From positions 1 to 42,790 of the forward strand of contig WSXU01000026.1 of the NCBI GenBank assembly GCA_009773455.1: a stretch of 42,790 nt of DNA. The letters are read 5' to 3'. Made by a program: the position numbers and the translations under genes. The stretch is from Bacteroidota bacterium (lineage in GTDB: Bacteria; Bacteroidota; Bacteroidia; Bacteroidales; Lentimicrobiaceae). This document shows positions 9,067-16,746 of this stretch, one piece after another; the first letter of the stretch is position 1; every line of letters starts with the position of its first letter. Below the pieces are notes generated by a model. That model saw nothing but the letters and a program-made list of their open reading frames with translations. It was not told the DNA's origin and ran no database searches.

Positions 9067-9206
9067 ACAAGGCTTTGGTTGTGGAAAATGATAAGAAGGC
9101 CGGTTTGTCCGGCAAAATTCATTATTGTATAACACAAACTCATGGATTTATCAGATAGCTGGAAAAAAAATATGAAATTAATTGGTCTTTTTATTCAAAA
9201 TAGTGT

Positions 9207-10382
9207 ATGTTTGGTGTCGGTATTTATATAAATACAGACACCGTGATAACAAGAATTATTGAATCAACCTTGATGACATCGCTTAAGCCTGGCAATGTAA
9301 CGGGTCTTTTTGGAGCCCGCAGGACAGGAAAAACGATATTAATGGAATCCATCCGGAAAAAATTGTCAACCCAAAAGGTTTTGCATGTGCAGGGAGAGAA
9401 TCTTGATGTTTCGGAAATACTTTCGAGTCAACGGTTATCAGTATTACAGAATTTTGTTAATGGATATGATTTCCTGTTTGTAGATGAAGCACAGAAAATA
9501 AGAAATATTGGGTTGAACCTGAAACTGATTGTAGATTCAATACCCGGAATAAGTGTATTTGTGACCGGGTCTTCCGCGTTTGACCTTCGGGGGAATATTG
9601 GTGAGCCATTAACCGGACGTAGCACATTTTATAACCTTTACCCGTTTGCCCTGGGTGAGCTGGAAGAGGATTTTCTTACATCAAAAGAGAATCTCGAAAA
9701 AAAGCTGATTTTCGGACTTTATCCTCAGGTTGTGAATGCAATCAATGATGAAGAAAGAATTAAAGTACTTGAATCCATCCGGGACGGATATCTCCTCAGG
9801 GATATACTTGAACTGGATAATCTGAAGGATTCAATCTTTATAATAAACCTTCTCCGGTTGTTGGCTTTTCAGATAGGACAAGATGTTTCGCTTGCTGAGC
9901 TTGCAGCCAATCTGAGGGTAAGCCGGAAAACCGTAGAGCGTTACCTTGAATTGCTGGAGAAAAGTTTTATCTTATTTTCAACCCGGGGATTTAGCCGTAA
10001 CCTGAGGAAGGAGTTTTCAAAATCACCCCGTTATTACTTTTGGGACAATGGAATACGAAACTCCGTTATTTCAAACTTCGGTCGTCTTGCTGTGAGGGAT
10101 GATACAGGTCGGCTCTGGGAAAACTTTTGCATATCTGAGCGGATGAAAATTAACCATTATAATCAGCGGTCGGTCAATTGCTATTTCTGGAGAACTTACG
10201 ATCAAAAGGAAATTGATCTGATTGAAGAATCAAACGGACAGTTATCTGCTTTTGAGTTTAAATGGTCAGTGAATAAAGGCAAAGTTCCAAAGGACTTTAT
10301 TGATAATTACCCTGGCTCAACCTTTGCGGTGATAAATCCTGAAACCTATCTTCCATTTATTAAGAGGAAAGAGCGTATGTAG
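9207..10382 (+). CDS. AAA_14/DUF4143-type ATPase
   Basis: A 391-residue ATPase. The Walker A motif is GARRTGKT at 36-43 and the Walker B is FLFVDEAQK near 90-98. A winged-helix-like stretch (VSRKTVERYLELLEKSFILF) sits in the DUF4143 region, and the C terminus has a PD-(D/E)XK-like pattern (EIDLI, then AFEFKWS). This architecture is common in mobile-looking, patchily distributed bacterial ATPases, and the molecular role is not established. The gene is visibly richer in A+T than mutB beside it and lies between two copies of the mutB 3' end, which suggests acquisition. The start is uncertain. The first ATG overlaps a TATGTTTG -7-like box, so a start downstream (GTG at 9242 or ATG at 9273) is possible, but the region before Walker A fits the family length. 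Confidence 0.85.
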   Translation: MFGVGIYINTDTVITRIIESTLMTSLKPGNVTGLFGARRTGKTILMESIRKKLSTQKVLHVQGENLDVSEILSSQRLSVLQNFVNGYDFLFVDEAQKIRNIGLNLKLIVDSIPGISVFVTGSSAFDLRGNIGEPLTGRSTFYNLYPFALGELEEDFLTSKENLEKKLIFGLYPQVVNAINDEERIKVLESIRDGYLLRDILELDNLKDSIFIINLLRLLAFQIGQDVSLAELAANLRVSRKTVERYLELLEKSFILFSTRGFSRNLRKEFSKSPRYYFWDNGIRNSVISNFGRLAVRDDTGRLWENFCISERMKINHYNQRSVNCYFWRTYDQKEIDLIEESNGQLSAFEFKWSVNKGKVPKDFIDNYPGSTFAVINPETYLPFIKRKERM

Positions 10383-10452
10383 AAATCAATATAATCAAAC
10401 TGTTTTCCTGAAAATCAGAATGAAACATACACCGGTACAACGGAATTAGGAC

Positions 10453-10483
10453 AAAAAAAAGGAACCCTCCCGGATCCCTTTTT
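10453..10483 (-). terminator. Intrinsic terminator of mutA-mutB
   Basis: Read on the minus strand, a 12-bp stem (AAAAAGGGATCC with GGGTTCCTTTTT, two G-T wobbles) closes a GGGA loop and runs into a T-tract. It lies 60 bp after the mutB stop codon. A second copy sits behind the orphan mutB fragment. Confidence 0.85.
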
Positions 10484-10488
10484 AACTT

Positions 10489-10537
10489 TTAACTTTTTAC
10501 TTTAGACTTTTTACTTTTTACTTTTTACTTTTTACTT
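10489..10537. repeat. Short ACTTTTT-type tandem array
   Basis: About seven imperfect 7-bp units (TTTTTAC/CTTTTAA) fill the space between the mutB stop codon and its terminator. The corresponding gap behind the orphan mutB end lacks this array, so it arose or expanded after the two copies separated. Confidence 0.75.
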
Positions 10538-10542
10538 GACCC

Positions 10543-12678
10543 TTACTTCCTCGCATCTATCAAAATTTCAAGCATCTTGATCGCTGCATCCGGAATCACC
10601 GTGCCCGGGCCAAAGATGGCCATAGCACCGGCTTTGTAAAGGAAGTCATAGTCCTGTGCCGGGATCACCCCGCCCACAATCACCATAATGTCCTCGCGGC
10701 CGAGTTTTTTCAGTTCCTCAATCACCTGGGGAACCAGGGTTTTGTGGCCGGCGGCAAGACTGGAAACACCCAGTACATGCACATCGTTTTCCACCGCCTG
10801 ACGTGCGGCTTCGGCCGGGGTCTGGAACAGCGGTCCGATGTCCACATCAAATCCGATATCGGCATAACCGGTGGCGACTACCTTGGCGCCACGGTCATGT
10901 CCGTCCTGGCCCATCTTGGCAATCATAATACGGGGGCGGCGGCCTTCCATGGCGGCAAATTTGTCGGCCAGTTCGCAGGCTTTCTTATAGCTGCTGCTGT
11001 CGGCCGATTCGGAGGAGTATACTCCTGAAATTGAACGTATCACGGCTTTGTACCTTCCATATACTTTTTCGAGTGCCATGGATATTTCACCCAGCGAGGC
11101 ACGTTTGCGGGCGGCGTCGATGGCCAGGGCCAGCAGGTTGCCTTCGCCCGTTTGGGCGGAAGTGGTCAGGGCATCCAGGGCAATTTGTACTTCTTCGTTG
11201 TTGCGGTTGGCGCGCAGGGTAGCCAGGCGTTTCAGCTGAGCTTCGCGAACGGCCGTATTATCCACCTCGAGGGTGTCCATGGGGTCTTCCTTGGCCAGCC
11301 GGTATTTGTTGATGCCTACGATGGTGTCGCGTCCGGAGTCGATGCGGGCCTGTTTGCGGGCAGCGGCCTCTTCGATGCGCATCTTGGGAATGCCGGTTTC
11401 AATGGCTTTGGCCATGCCACCGAGTTGTTCCACCTCTTCGATCAGGGTCCAGGCCTTGTGCATCAGCTCATGGGTGAGGGCTTCCACATAATAGGAACCT
11501 CCCCATGGATCCACCACCTTGCAGATGTTGGTCTCTTCCTGCAGGTAGATCTGGGTGTTGCGGGCGATGCGGGCCGAGAAGTCGGTCGGCAGCGCGATGG
11601 CTTCGTCGAGGGCGTTGGTGTGAAGGCTCTGGGTGTGGCCCAGGGCGGCGGCCAGCGCTTCCACAGCGGTGCGGGTTACATTGTTGTAAGGATCCTGTTC
11701 GGTGAGACTCCAGCCCGAGGTCTGTGAGTGGGTGCGGAGTGCCATCGATTTGGCATCCTTCGGGTTGAACTGATTCACAATTTTGGCCCACAGCATACGG
11801 GCAGCACGCATCTTGGCGATTTCCATAAAATGGTTCATGCCGATGCCCCAGAAGAAGGAGAGGCGCGGGGCGAAGGCGTCGACGTTGATGCCTGCCTGTA
11901 TCCCGGTGCGGATGTATTCCAGTCCGTCGGCCAGGGTGTAGGCCAGCTCGATGTCGGCGGTGGCGCCGGCTTCCTGCATATGGTAACCACTGATGGAGAT
12001 CGAGTTGAATTTCTTCATGTTCTTCGAGGTAAACTCAAAGATGTCGGCAATGATCTTCATCGATGGGGTGGGCGGGTAGATGTAGGTGTTGCGCACCATA
12101 AACTCCTTCAGGATGTCGTTCTGGATGGTCCCGCTGAGCTTGTCCATCGAAACACCCTGCTCTTCGGCAGCCACGATGTAGAAGGCGAGTACGGGAAGAA
12201 CGGCACCGTTCATGGTCATCGAAACCGACATTTTATCGAGCGGGATCTGGTCGAACAGGATCTTCATGTCGAGGATGGAGTCGATCGCCACGCCGGCTTT
12301 ACCCACATCGCCAACAACACGCTCGTGGTCAGAGTCGTAGCCGCGGTGTGTGGCCAGGTCAAAGGCAACCGAGAGGCCCATCTGACCGGCGGCCAGGTTA
12401 CGGCGGTAGAAAGCGTTTGACTCTTCAGCTGTGGAGAATCCGGCATACTGACGGATGGTCCAGGGTTTCATCACATACATGGTGCTGTAAGGCCCGCGTA
12501 GAAAGGGCGCGATACCTGCAGCATAGTTGAGATGCTCCATCCTGTCAAGGTCGGCAGCCGTGAAAACCGGCTTCACCGGAATCTGTTCGGTGGTCATCCA
12601 CTCGCTGCCACTGGCAGGGGCGGTACCTTTTGCTGTTCCGAACGACCGGAGGTTTACATGTTTAAAATCGGGACGCAT
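10543..12678 (-). CDS. mutB: Methylmalonyl-CoA mutase large (catalytic) subunit
   Basis: A 711-residue adenosylcobalamin-dependent mutase that interconverts succinyl-CoA and (R)-methylmalonyl-CoA. The N-terminal barrel has the family hallmarks ([47 protein letters not shown]). The C-terminal B12-binding domain carries DGHDRG with D592, H594 and G597, the base-off/His-on motif, plus GVSSLAAGH and the IVGGVIP segment. The length is normal for the family. It follows mutA on the same strand with a 167-bp gap and no promoter of its own that I can see, so co-transcription from the promoter before mutA is likely. No meaB or epimerase gene is in view. In Bacteroidota this enzyme usually works in propionate formation from succinate. 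Its 3' end exists a second time at 8974-9066. Confidence 0.97.
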   Translation of the reverse strand: MRPDFKHVNLRSFGTAKGTAPASGSEWMTTEQIPVKPVFTAADLDRMEHLNYAAGIAPFLRGPYSTMYVMKPWTIRQYAGFSTAEESNAFYRRNLAAGQMGLSVAFDLATHRGYDSDHERVVGDVGKAGVAIDSILDMKILFDQIPLDKMSVSMTMNGAVLPVLAFYIVAAEEQGVSMDKLSGTIQNDILKEFMVRNTYIYPPTPSMKIIADIFEFTSKNMKKFNSISISGYHMQEAGATADIELAYTLADGLEYIRTGIQAGINVDAFAPRLSFFWGIGMNHFMEIAKMRAARMLWAKIVNQFNPKDAKSMALRTHSQTSGWSLTEQDPYNNVTRTAVEALAAALGHTQSLHTNALDEAIALPTDFSARIARNTQIYLQEETNICKVVDPWGGSYYVEALTHELMHKAWTLIEEVEQLGGMAKAIETGIPKMRIEEAAARKQARIDSGRDTIVGINKYRLAKEDPMDTLEVDNTAVREAQLKRLATLRANRNNEEVQIALDALTTSAQTGEGNLLALAIDAARKRASLGEISMALEKVYGRYKAVIRSISGVYSSESADSSSYKKACELADKFAAMEGRRPRIMIAKMGQDGHDRGAKVVATGYADIGFDVDIGPLFQTPAEAARQAVENDVHVLGVSSLAAGHKTLVPQVIEELKKLGREDIMVIVGGVIPAQDYDFLYKAGAMAIFGPGTVIPDAAIKMLEILIDARK

Positions 12679-12764
12679 ATCTTGATTTGTTTTCGATTCT
12701 TATTGGTTTAATTTATTTCGGATTTCGGATTTCGGACCAATTGCATTTAGTTAAGAAAAATTGT

Positions 12765-12809
12765 CTTCGACTACGCTCAGACTGACAGTCACCCTGAGCG
12801 TAGTCGAAG
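12765..12809. repeat. 16-bp perfect inverted repeat between mutA and mutB
   Basis: CTTCGACTACGCTCAG (12765-12780) is mirrored by CTGAGCGTAGTCGAAG (12794-12809) around a 13-base spacer. The sequence resembles the 'cccttcgactacgctcaggg' palindromes dispersed in many bacterial genomes, so a REP-like mobile palindrome is the first reading. Within the mutA-mutB transcript it would form a strong hairpin without a T-tract. Confidence 0.85.
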
Positions 12810-12845
12810 GGTGTACCATCTTACTCCGATAACCGCAATCTACAA

Positions 12846-14768
12846 TTACAACATCACCCCAAGTTTCTGCTGAAACACATACAAAGTGTCAAGCACATTG
12901 GTACGGACATGGATAAACTCATCCACGCCGGCAGCTTTCAGGCTGTCAACGATTTCTTTCGGATATCCGGCTACAACAACCTGAACTTCAGGGTTTGCTT
13001 TTTTAAGAAGGGTTGCGGCAAGTGGTGCGATTTCAGCATATTCTTCGTCGCTGCTGCAGAGCACCACAATGTCTGCTTCGGCTTTCAATGCGTCCTTTAC
13101 CCCTTCTTCAACGGTGCTGAAACCTGCATTGTCAGTCACCTTATACCCGGCACAGCCGAATAAGTTGGTACTGAAACCTGCCCTTGCCTTGCGCATGGCC
13201 AGGTTGCCGATGGTCAGCAGGAAAACGTGGGGGCGCTTGTTGCCTTCATTTTCCCAGATCTCGGTAGCCAGTCTGAGGTCTTCAAAATCGTCGGTGCCAC
13301 GGAAGATGCTGATGGTTAAGTATTTTGGTGTCAGACCGGGAATTTCAGTCTCTTCGGTCTCTCCGGCTTCTTCTTCGACCTGAATCCGTTGCAGAACGTT
13401 TTCGCTGGTGTTGGGATACTGGTTGGTGCCCAGCACGATGGTTTTGCGGGAGGCGATTTCGGCCCTGCGCTGTTTTGCACTTTCATTCACCCTATCCTGA
13501 ACAAAGCCTGTTTTTATGGCTTCAATCATACCCCCTTTTTCCTCGACTTCCAGGAAGAGTTTCCAGGCAGCATCGGCAAAGGCGGCGGTGAGTGATTCTA
13601 TATAATAAGATCCGGCAGCGGGATCCACCACTTTCTCCAGGCTTGATTCCTCTTTCAGAATAATCTGCTGGTTGCGGGCGATACGCAGCGAAAAGTCGTC
13701 GGGTTCTTTGTAATCAAGGTCAAATGGCAGCACCGTGATCAGGTCGGCTCCGCCGATGGCGGCCGACATGGCTTCGGTAGTGGTGCGCAACAGGTTGACA
13801 TACGGATCGTAAATCGTCTTGTTCCAGTTGGCTGTGGTCGCATGGATGTGCATCTTGGCGGATTCCGGGTTGGCCGGTTTGTATTGTTCCACGATGCGCG
13901 CCCAAAGCATGCGGGCTGCCCTGAGTTTGGCTATCTCAGGGAAATAGTTTGATCCGGTGGTGAAGGCAAAAACAATCCGTGAAGCTGCCTGGTCTATACT
14001 CAGACCTTTCCCAGTAAGGAAAGCAAGATAATCGTTGCCGGAAGCCAGGGCAAAGGCCAGTTCCTGAACTAGCGTTGAACCTGAATTATGAAAATACTGT
14101 CCGTTCACGGTGATCACCCTGAATCCGGGCATATCTTTTTCAGCCAGATCAATCAGATCGACAGCTTCGAGCAAATCTTCTTCCTGTGAATAATGGAAAT
14201 TGCCTTTCAGCAGCAGGTAGCTGATGGGGTCGAAATCAACCGAACCCCTGACTTTTTTAACATCGGTGCCGGTGGACTTAAGGCCTTCTTCCAACCAGCC
14301 CATAAATTGAATATAAGAGCGTGATGAATTGAAATGCAGGCTGTTTTCCCCTGCATTGACACCTTTCAGCATCTTTGTCACTTCGGCTGAACCAGTGAGG
14401 TTTTGTGCGTTAAGCGACAAAGCTGTGGCACCCCTGGTAACGGCATCGATGGCCTGGGCGTTTGCTGTCACCGGATCCGGAGTTTCAATACTCTGGCAAA
14501 TTTCCCAGTCGTTCTTTTCGGTATTTGTACCCCGAAGGAAGGGAAAAACGCCCGGGAGCGAATTCATCTGATCTTTCAGACCTTCGAGGTCTTCGGCTCT
14601 GTAATAAGGTTTAATGCTGAAACCTTCAGCCGTTTTCCAGATTAGTTTTTTTTCGTAGTCGGCCCCTTTCAGGTCTTCAGTTATCTTAGCTTCCCACTCT
14701 GTTGTTGACACACCCGGGAATTCTGAAAGAATACCGGCGGTTTTGTCCTTTTTTTCTGTATTTTCCAT
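12846..14768 (-). CDS. mutA: Methylmalonyl-CoA mutase small subunit
   Basis: The 640-residue non-catalytic partner of MutB, forming the heterodimeric mutase. It shares the barrel pattern (FPFLRGTNTEKNDWEICQ, then [16 protein letters not shown] and VVDPAAGSYYIESLT). Its C-terminal flavodoxin-like domain lacks the B12 ligand motif: where MutB has DGHDRG this protein has ARAGFSTNLFG, as expected for MutA. I chose the ATG at 14768 (MENTEKKDK). The longer reading starting at 14870 overlaps the -33 promoter element and would place the start upstream of the transcript, and its extra 34 residues do not resemble the family. It is the first gene of a mutA-mutB unit and is divergent from the TIGR01777 gene. 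Confidence 0.95.
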   Translation of the reverse strand: MENTEKKDKTAGILSEFPGVSTTEWEAKITEDLKGADYEKKLIWKTAEGFSIKPYYRAEDLEGLKDQMNSLPGVFPFLRGTNTEKNDWEICQSIETPDPVTANAQAIDAVTRGATALSLNAQNLTGSAEVTKMLKGVNAGENSLHFNSSRSYIQFMGWLEEGLKSTGTDVKKVRGSVDFDPISYLLLKGNFHYSQEEDLLEAVDLIDLAEKDMPGFRVITVNGQYFHNSGSTLVQELAFALASGNDYLAFLTGKGLSIDQAASRIVFAFTTGSNYFPEIAKLRAARMLWARIVEQYKPANPESAKMHIHATTANWNKTIYDPYVNLLRTTTEAMSAAIGGADLITVLPFDLDYKEPDDFSLRIARNQQIILKEESSLEKVVDPAAGSYYIESLTAAFADAAWKLFLEVEEKGGMIEAIKTGFVQDRVNESAKQRRAEIASRKTIVLGTNQYPNTSENVLQRIQVEEEAGETEETEIPGLTPKYLTISIFRGTDDFEDLRLATEIWENEGNKRPHVFLLTIGNLAMRKARAGFSTNLFGCAGYKVTDNAGFSTVEEGVKDALKAEADIVVLCSSDEEYAEIAPLAATLLKKANPEVQVVVAGYPKEIVDSLKAAGVDEFIHVRTNVLDTLYVFQQKLGVML

Positions 14769-14842
14769 CACGCGTAACGGATTATATGGTTTGATGCAAC
14801 CTTTGCGCAGATTGATTGTTGACGTTGAAGTTTTAAGCGGTG

Positions 14843-14871
14843 CAAAGGTATAGGTTTTTTTATCCTGCAAA
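14843..14871 (-). promoter_or_regulatory. Promoter of mutA-mutB
   Basis: On the minus strand a -33 TTTG (14868-14871) and a -7 TACCTTTG (14843-14850) are separated by 17 bp, a match to the Bacteroidota sigma-ABfr consensus. Transcription should start near 14835-14838, about 70 nt before the mutA ATG at 14768. No room exists for a riboswitch in that leader. Confidence 0.75.
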
Positions 14872-14943
14872 CGTTTTTTAGCTTATTTTGACAGTTCGTA
14901 TCAACTGGATTTCCGCCTTAAAGATACATGTAAAAAACTCAAT

Positions 14944-15798
14944 ATGAATATATTAATCAGTGGATCAACCGGTTTGGTCGGGCAGAGGTTAAAAGAAGTC
15001 CTGCTCACAAAAGGGCATAAGGTTTCAGGCATTGGCCGTGCTGACTTTTCGGGACCGGAGGAATCTCTTAATGCAAAGGTTGGACAGGCCGATGTGGTGA
15101 TCAATCTTTCGGGCGCACCCATTGTGGCAAGGTGGACTGAGTCGTACAAAAGGGAGATCATGGAAAGCCGTATTCTTACTACCCGGCGGTTGGTGAAAGC
15201 CATGAAAAGTGCTACTGCATGGCGGGGGCTGTATATTTCTGCTTCGGCCGTCGGGATTTATCCCGAAGGAGATGTATTCACTGAAGGCAATGCGCGGTTT
15301 GGAAATGATTTTCTTGCAGAAGTCTGCAAGGCGTGGGAAGCAGAGGCAATAAGAGCCAGACCTCTGGCAAAGGTGGCGGTTTTCAGGCTCGGGATAGTCC
15401 TTTCGGGTGAGGGTGGTGCTTTGAAGAAAATGCTGCTGCCTTTTAAATTGGGTTTGGGTGGCCCGATAGCCTCAGGCAAACAGGGCTTTTCATGGATTCA
15501 CATCGATGACCTGGTGAATGCTTATCTTTTTGTGATGGAGAAACAGTTGGATGGTGTCTTTAACCTGACATCTCCAAACCCAACTGACAATGCGGGGTAT
15601 ACCAGGGCATTGGGTAAGGTACTGCACAGGCCGGTATTTACGCCTCTTCCGGCATTTGCACTGCGGCTGTTGTTTGGTGAAGGGGCAACCATGCTCACCG
15701 GCGGCCAGAAGGTATTGCCCGGGCGATTGCTCAACGAAGGGTTTGTATTCGGTTTTCCTGAGATTGAAGCGGCCCTGCAGGACCTTATCGGGAAATAA
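14944..15798 (+). CDS. TIGR01777-type NAD(P)-dependent epimerase-like protein
   Basis: A 284-residue atypical short-chain dehydrogenase/epimerase. The N-terminal Rossmann motif is ISGSTGLVGQRL (residues 4-15), and INLSGAPIVARWTESYKREI is the family signature after beta-4. The catalytic region is altered relative to true epimerases (ISASAVGIYPE). The C terminus (about 235-282) matches the DUF1731 tail, with LTGGQKVLPGRLLNEGFVF. The family (YfcH in E. coli, SDR39U1 in animals) has no firmly established substrate. It is monocistronic, 175 bp from the divergent mutA start. Confidence 0.9.
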   Translation: MNILISGSTGLVGQRLKEVLLTKGHKVSGIGRADFSGPEESLNAKVGQADVVINLSGAPIVARWTESYKREIMESRILTTRRLVKAMKSATAWRGLYISASAVGIYPEGDVFTEGNARFGNDFLAEVCKAWEAEAIRARPLAKVAVFRLGIVLSGEGGALKKMLLPFKLGLGGPIASGKQGFSWIHIDDLVNAYLFVMEKQLDGVFNLTSPNPTDNAGYTRALGKVLHRPVFTPLPAFALRLLFGEGATMLTGGQKVLPGRLLNEGFVFGFPEIEAALQDLIGK

Positions 15799-16189
15799 TA
15801 TTTCAGAGTTTGAATATATACCACCAGCAGTCCATGGGCTCAAACGGCTATTATCATTGATCAGTTTCAGCCCATTGGCCGGTTATTTCACACACTGAGA
15901 ATTTCGAAGTTGCGCTGAATGATTCCATGCTCTTATTGCTAAAGCATGCCGGAATATTATAATCAGATACTTTGTGAATTCTAAAAGATCCTTTTTCATA
16001 CACTACTTCAGCAGGTCTTCCGGTAGTCGGCAAGTGAAGCCGGAGGAGAATAAAATATACTGGAAAGTCAGGTGAAATATTCATTGCATAAAACAGAAAT
16101 AATCGTATATTTAGACTGATATTCTGACACTTCCGATTAATGATTCAGTTAGGTTATTGTTCTGTAATTAATATAAACATGCGATAGTT
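15799..16189. other. Intergenic, nothing firm
   Basis: These 391 bp hold no convincing gene. A 76-codon reading frame on the minus strand (15854-16084) has no recognisable family features. A TATATTTA at about 16108-16115 is one base off the -7 consensus and could serve the regulator downstream. Confidence 0.5.
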
Positions 16190-16636
16190 ATGAATATGTT
16201 TTCTGATACCGATATCCTGCTCGTCGAAGATAACCCCGACGATGCGGAACTGACCAAAAGGGCGCTGAGAAAAAACAACCTGGCCAACAATCTGGTACAT
16301 GTGATTGATGGTGAGGAGGCGCTTGACTATCTTTTTGCCCGGGGCAGATTTGCCAACCGAACAGTTGGAATCGGACCAAGGCTGATTTTGCTGGATCTGA
16401 AACTACCCAAAGTTGATGGGCTTGAAGTCCTCCGGGAAATCAAAGCCAGCCCTTTAACGAATTTTATTCCTGTGGTTGTGCTCACCTCATCAAAGGAGGA
16501 GCGCGACATCGTTGACAGCTACAAACTGGGTGTAAACAGCTACATTGTGAAACCGGTTGAATTCAAGCGGTTCATCGAGGTGGTCGGGGAACTGGGTTTG
16601 TATTGGCTGTTGTTGAATGAATCGCCATTTAAATAG
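16190..16636 (+). CDS. Single-domain response regulator (CheY/Rcp1-like)
   Basis: A 148-residue stand-alone receiver domain with no output domain. It has the acidic pocket E13/D14, the phospho-acceptor Asp69 ([13 protein letters not shown]), the switch Thr in VVLTSS and the conserved Lys in IVKPV. The expanded loop between alpha-2 and beta-3 ([14 protein letters not shown]) is typical of Rcp1-type regulators that partner with phytochrome-like or hybrid kinases. No kinase gene is adjacent, so the partner must be elsewhere. The distance to the tricorn gene is 110 bp, with no obvious functional link. Confidence 0.9.
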   Translation: MNMFSDTDILLVEDNPDDAELTKRALRKNNLANNLVHVIDGEEALDYLFARGRFANRTVGIGPRLILLDLKLPKVDGLEVLREIKASPLTNFIPVVVLTSSKEERDIVDSYKLGVNSYIVKPVEFKRFIEVVGELGLYWLLLNESPFK

Positions 16637-16746
16637 GCCATTTTATGATCAGCAAGAACCGTGTTCGTTCTGCCTTTTTTAACATCTTTTAACCTGCCGT
16701 TTGATAAAGACTGTTTATATTGTCCCGCTTTTTAAAATCTACACCT

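Larger units (their letters stand above)
8594..9206. other. Intergenic with phased repeats and mutB remnant
   Basis: This 613-bp gap holds the CACGTG array (8703-8788), a relic terminator (8894-8924) and a 93-bp mutB 3' fragment (8974-9066). The rest, including about 130 bp just before the ATPase gene, is AT-rich and shows nothing recognisable apart from a possible -7 box (TATGTTTG, 9206-9213) that overlaps the first ATG of the ATPase. Confidence 0.7.

Noticed and set aside
9207-10382. Defence-system or toxin-antitoxin reading of the ATPase
   Set aside because: A single AAA_14/DUF4143 gene without a partner does not establish a defence system; only its mobile-looking context is supported.
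11152-12420. Plus-strand frames opposite mutB (191 and 230 codons)
   Set aside because: Shadow frames of a highly conserved GC-richer gene; His/Gly/Val-rich with no domain pattern.
15854-16084. 76-codon minus-strand frame in the gap before the response regulator
   Set aside because: No family resemblance, atypical composition and no promoter. It cannot be excluded but is not supported.
16720-16746. TTG start for the tricorn-type protease
   Set aside because: The ATG at 16747 gives a proper signal peptide, whereas the extension only adds SRFLKSTP before it.
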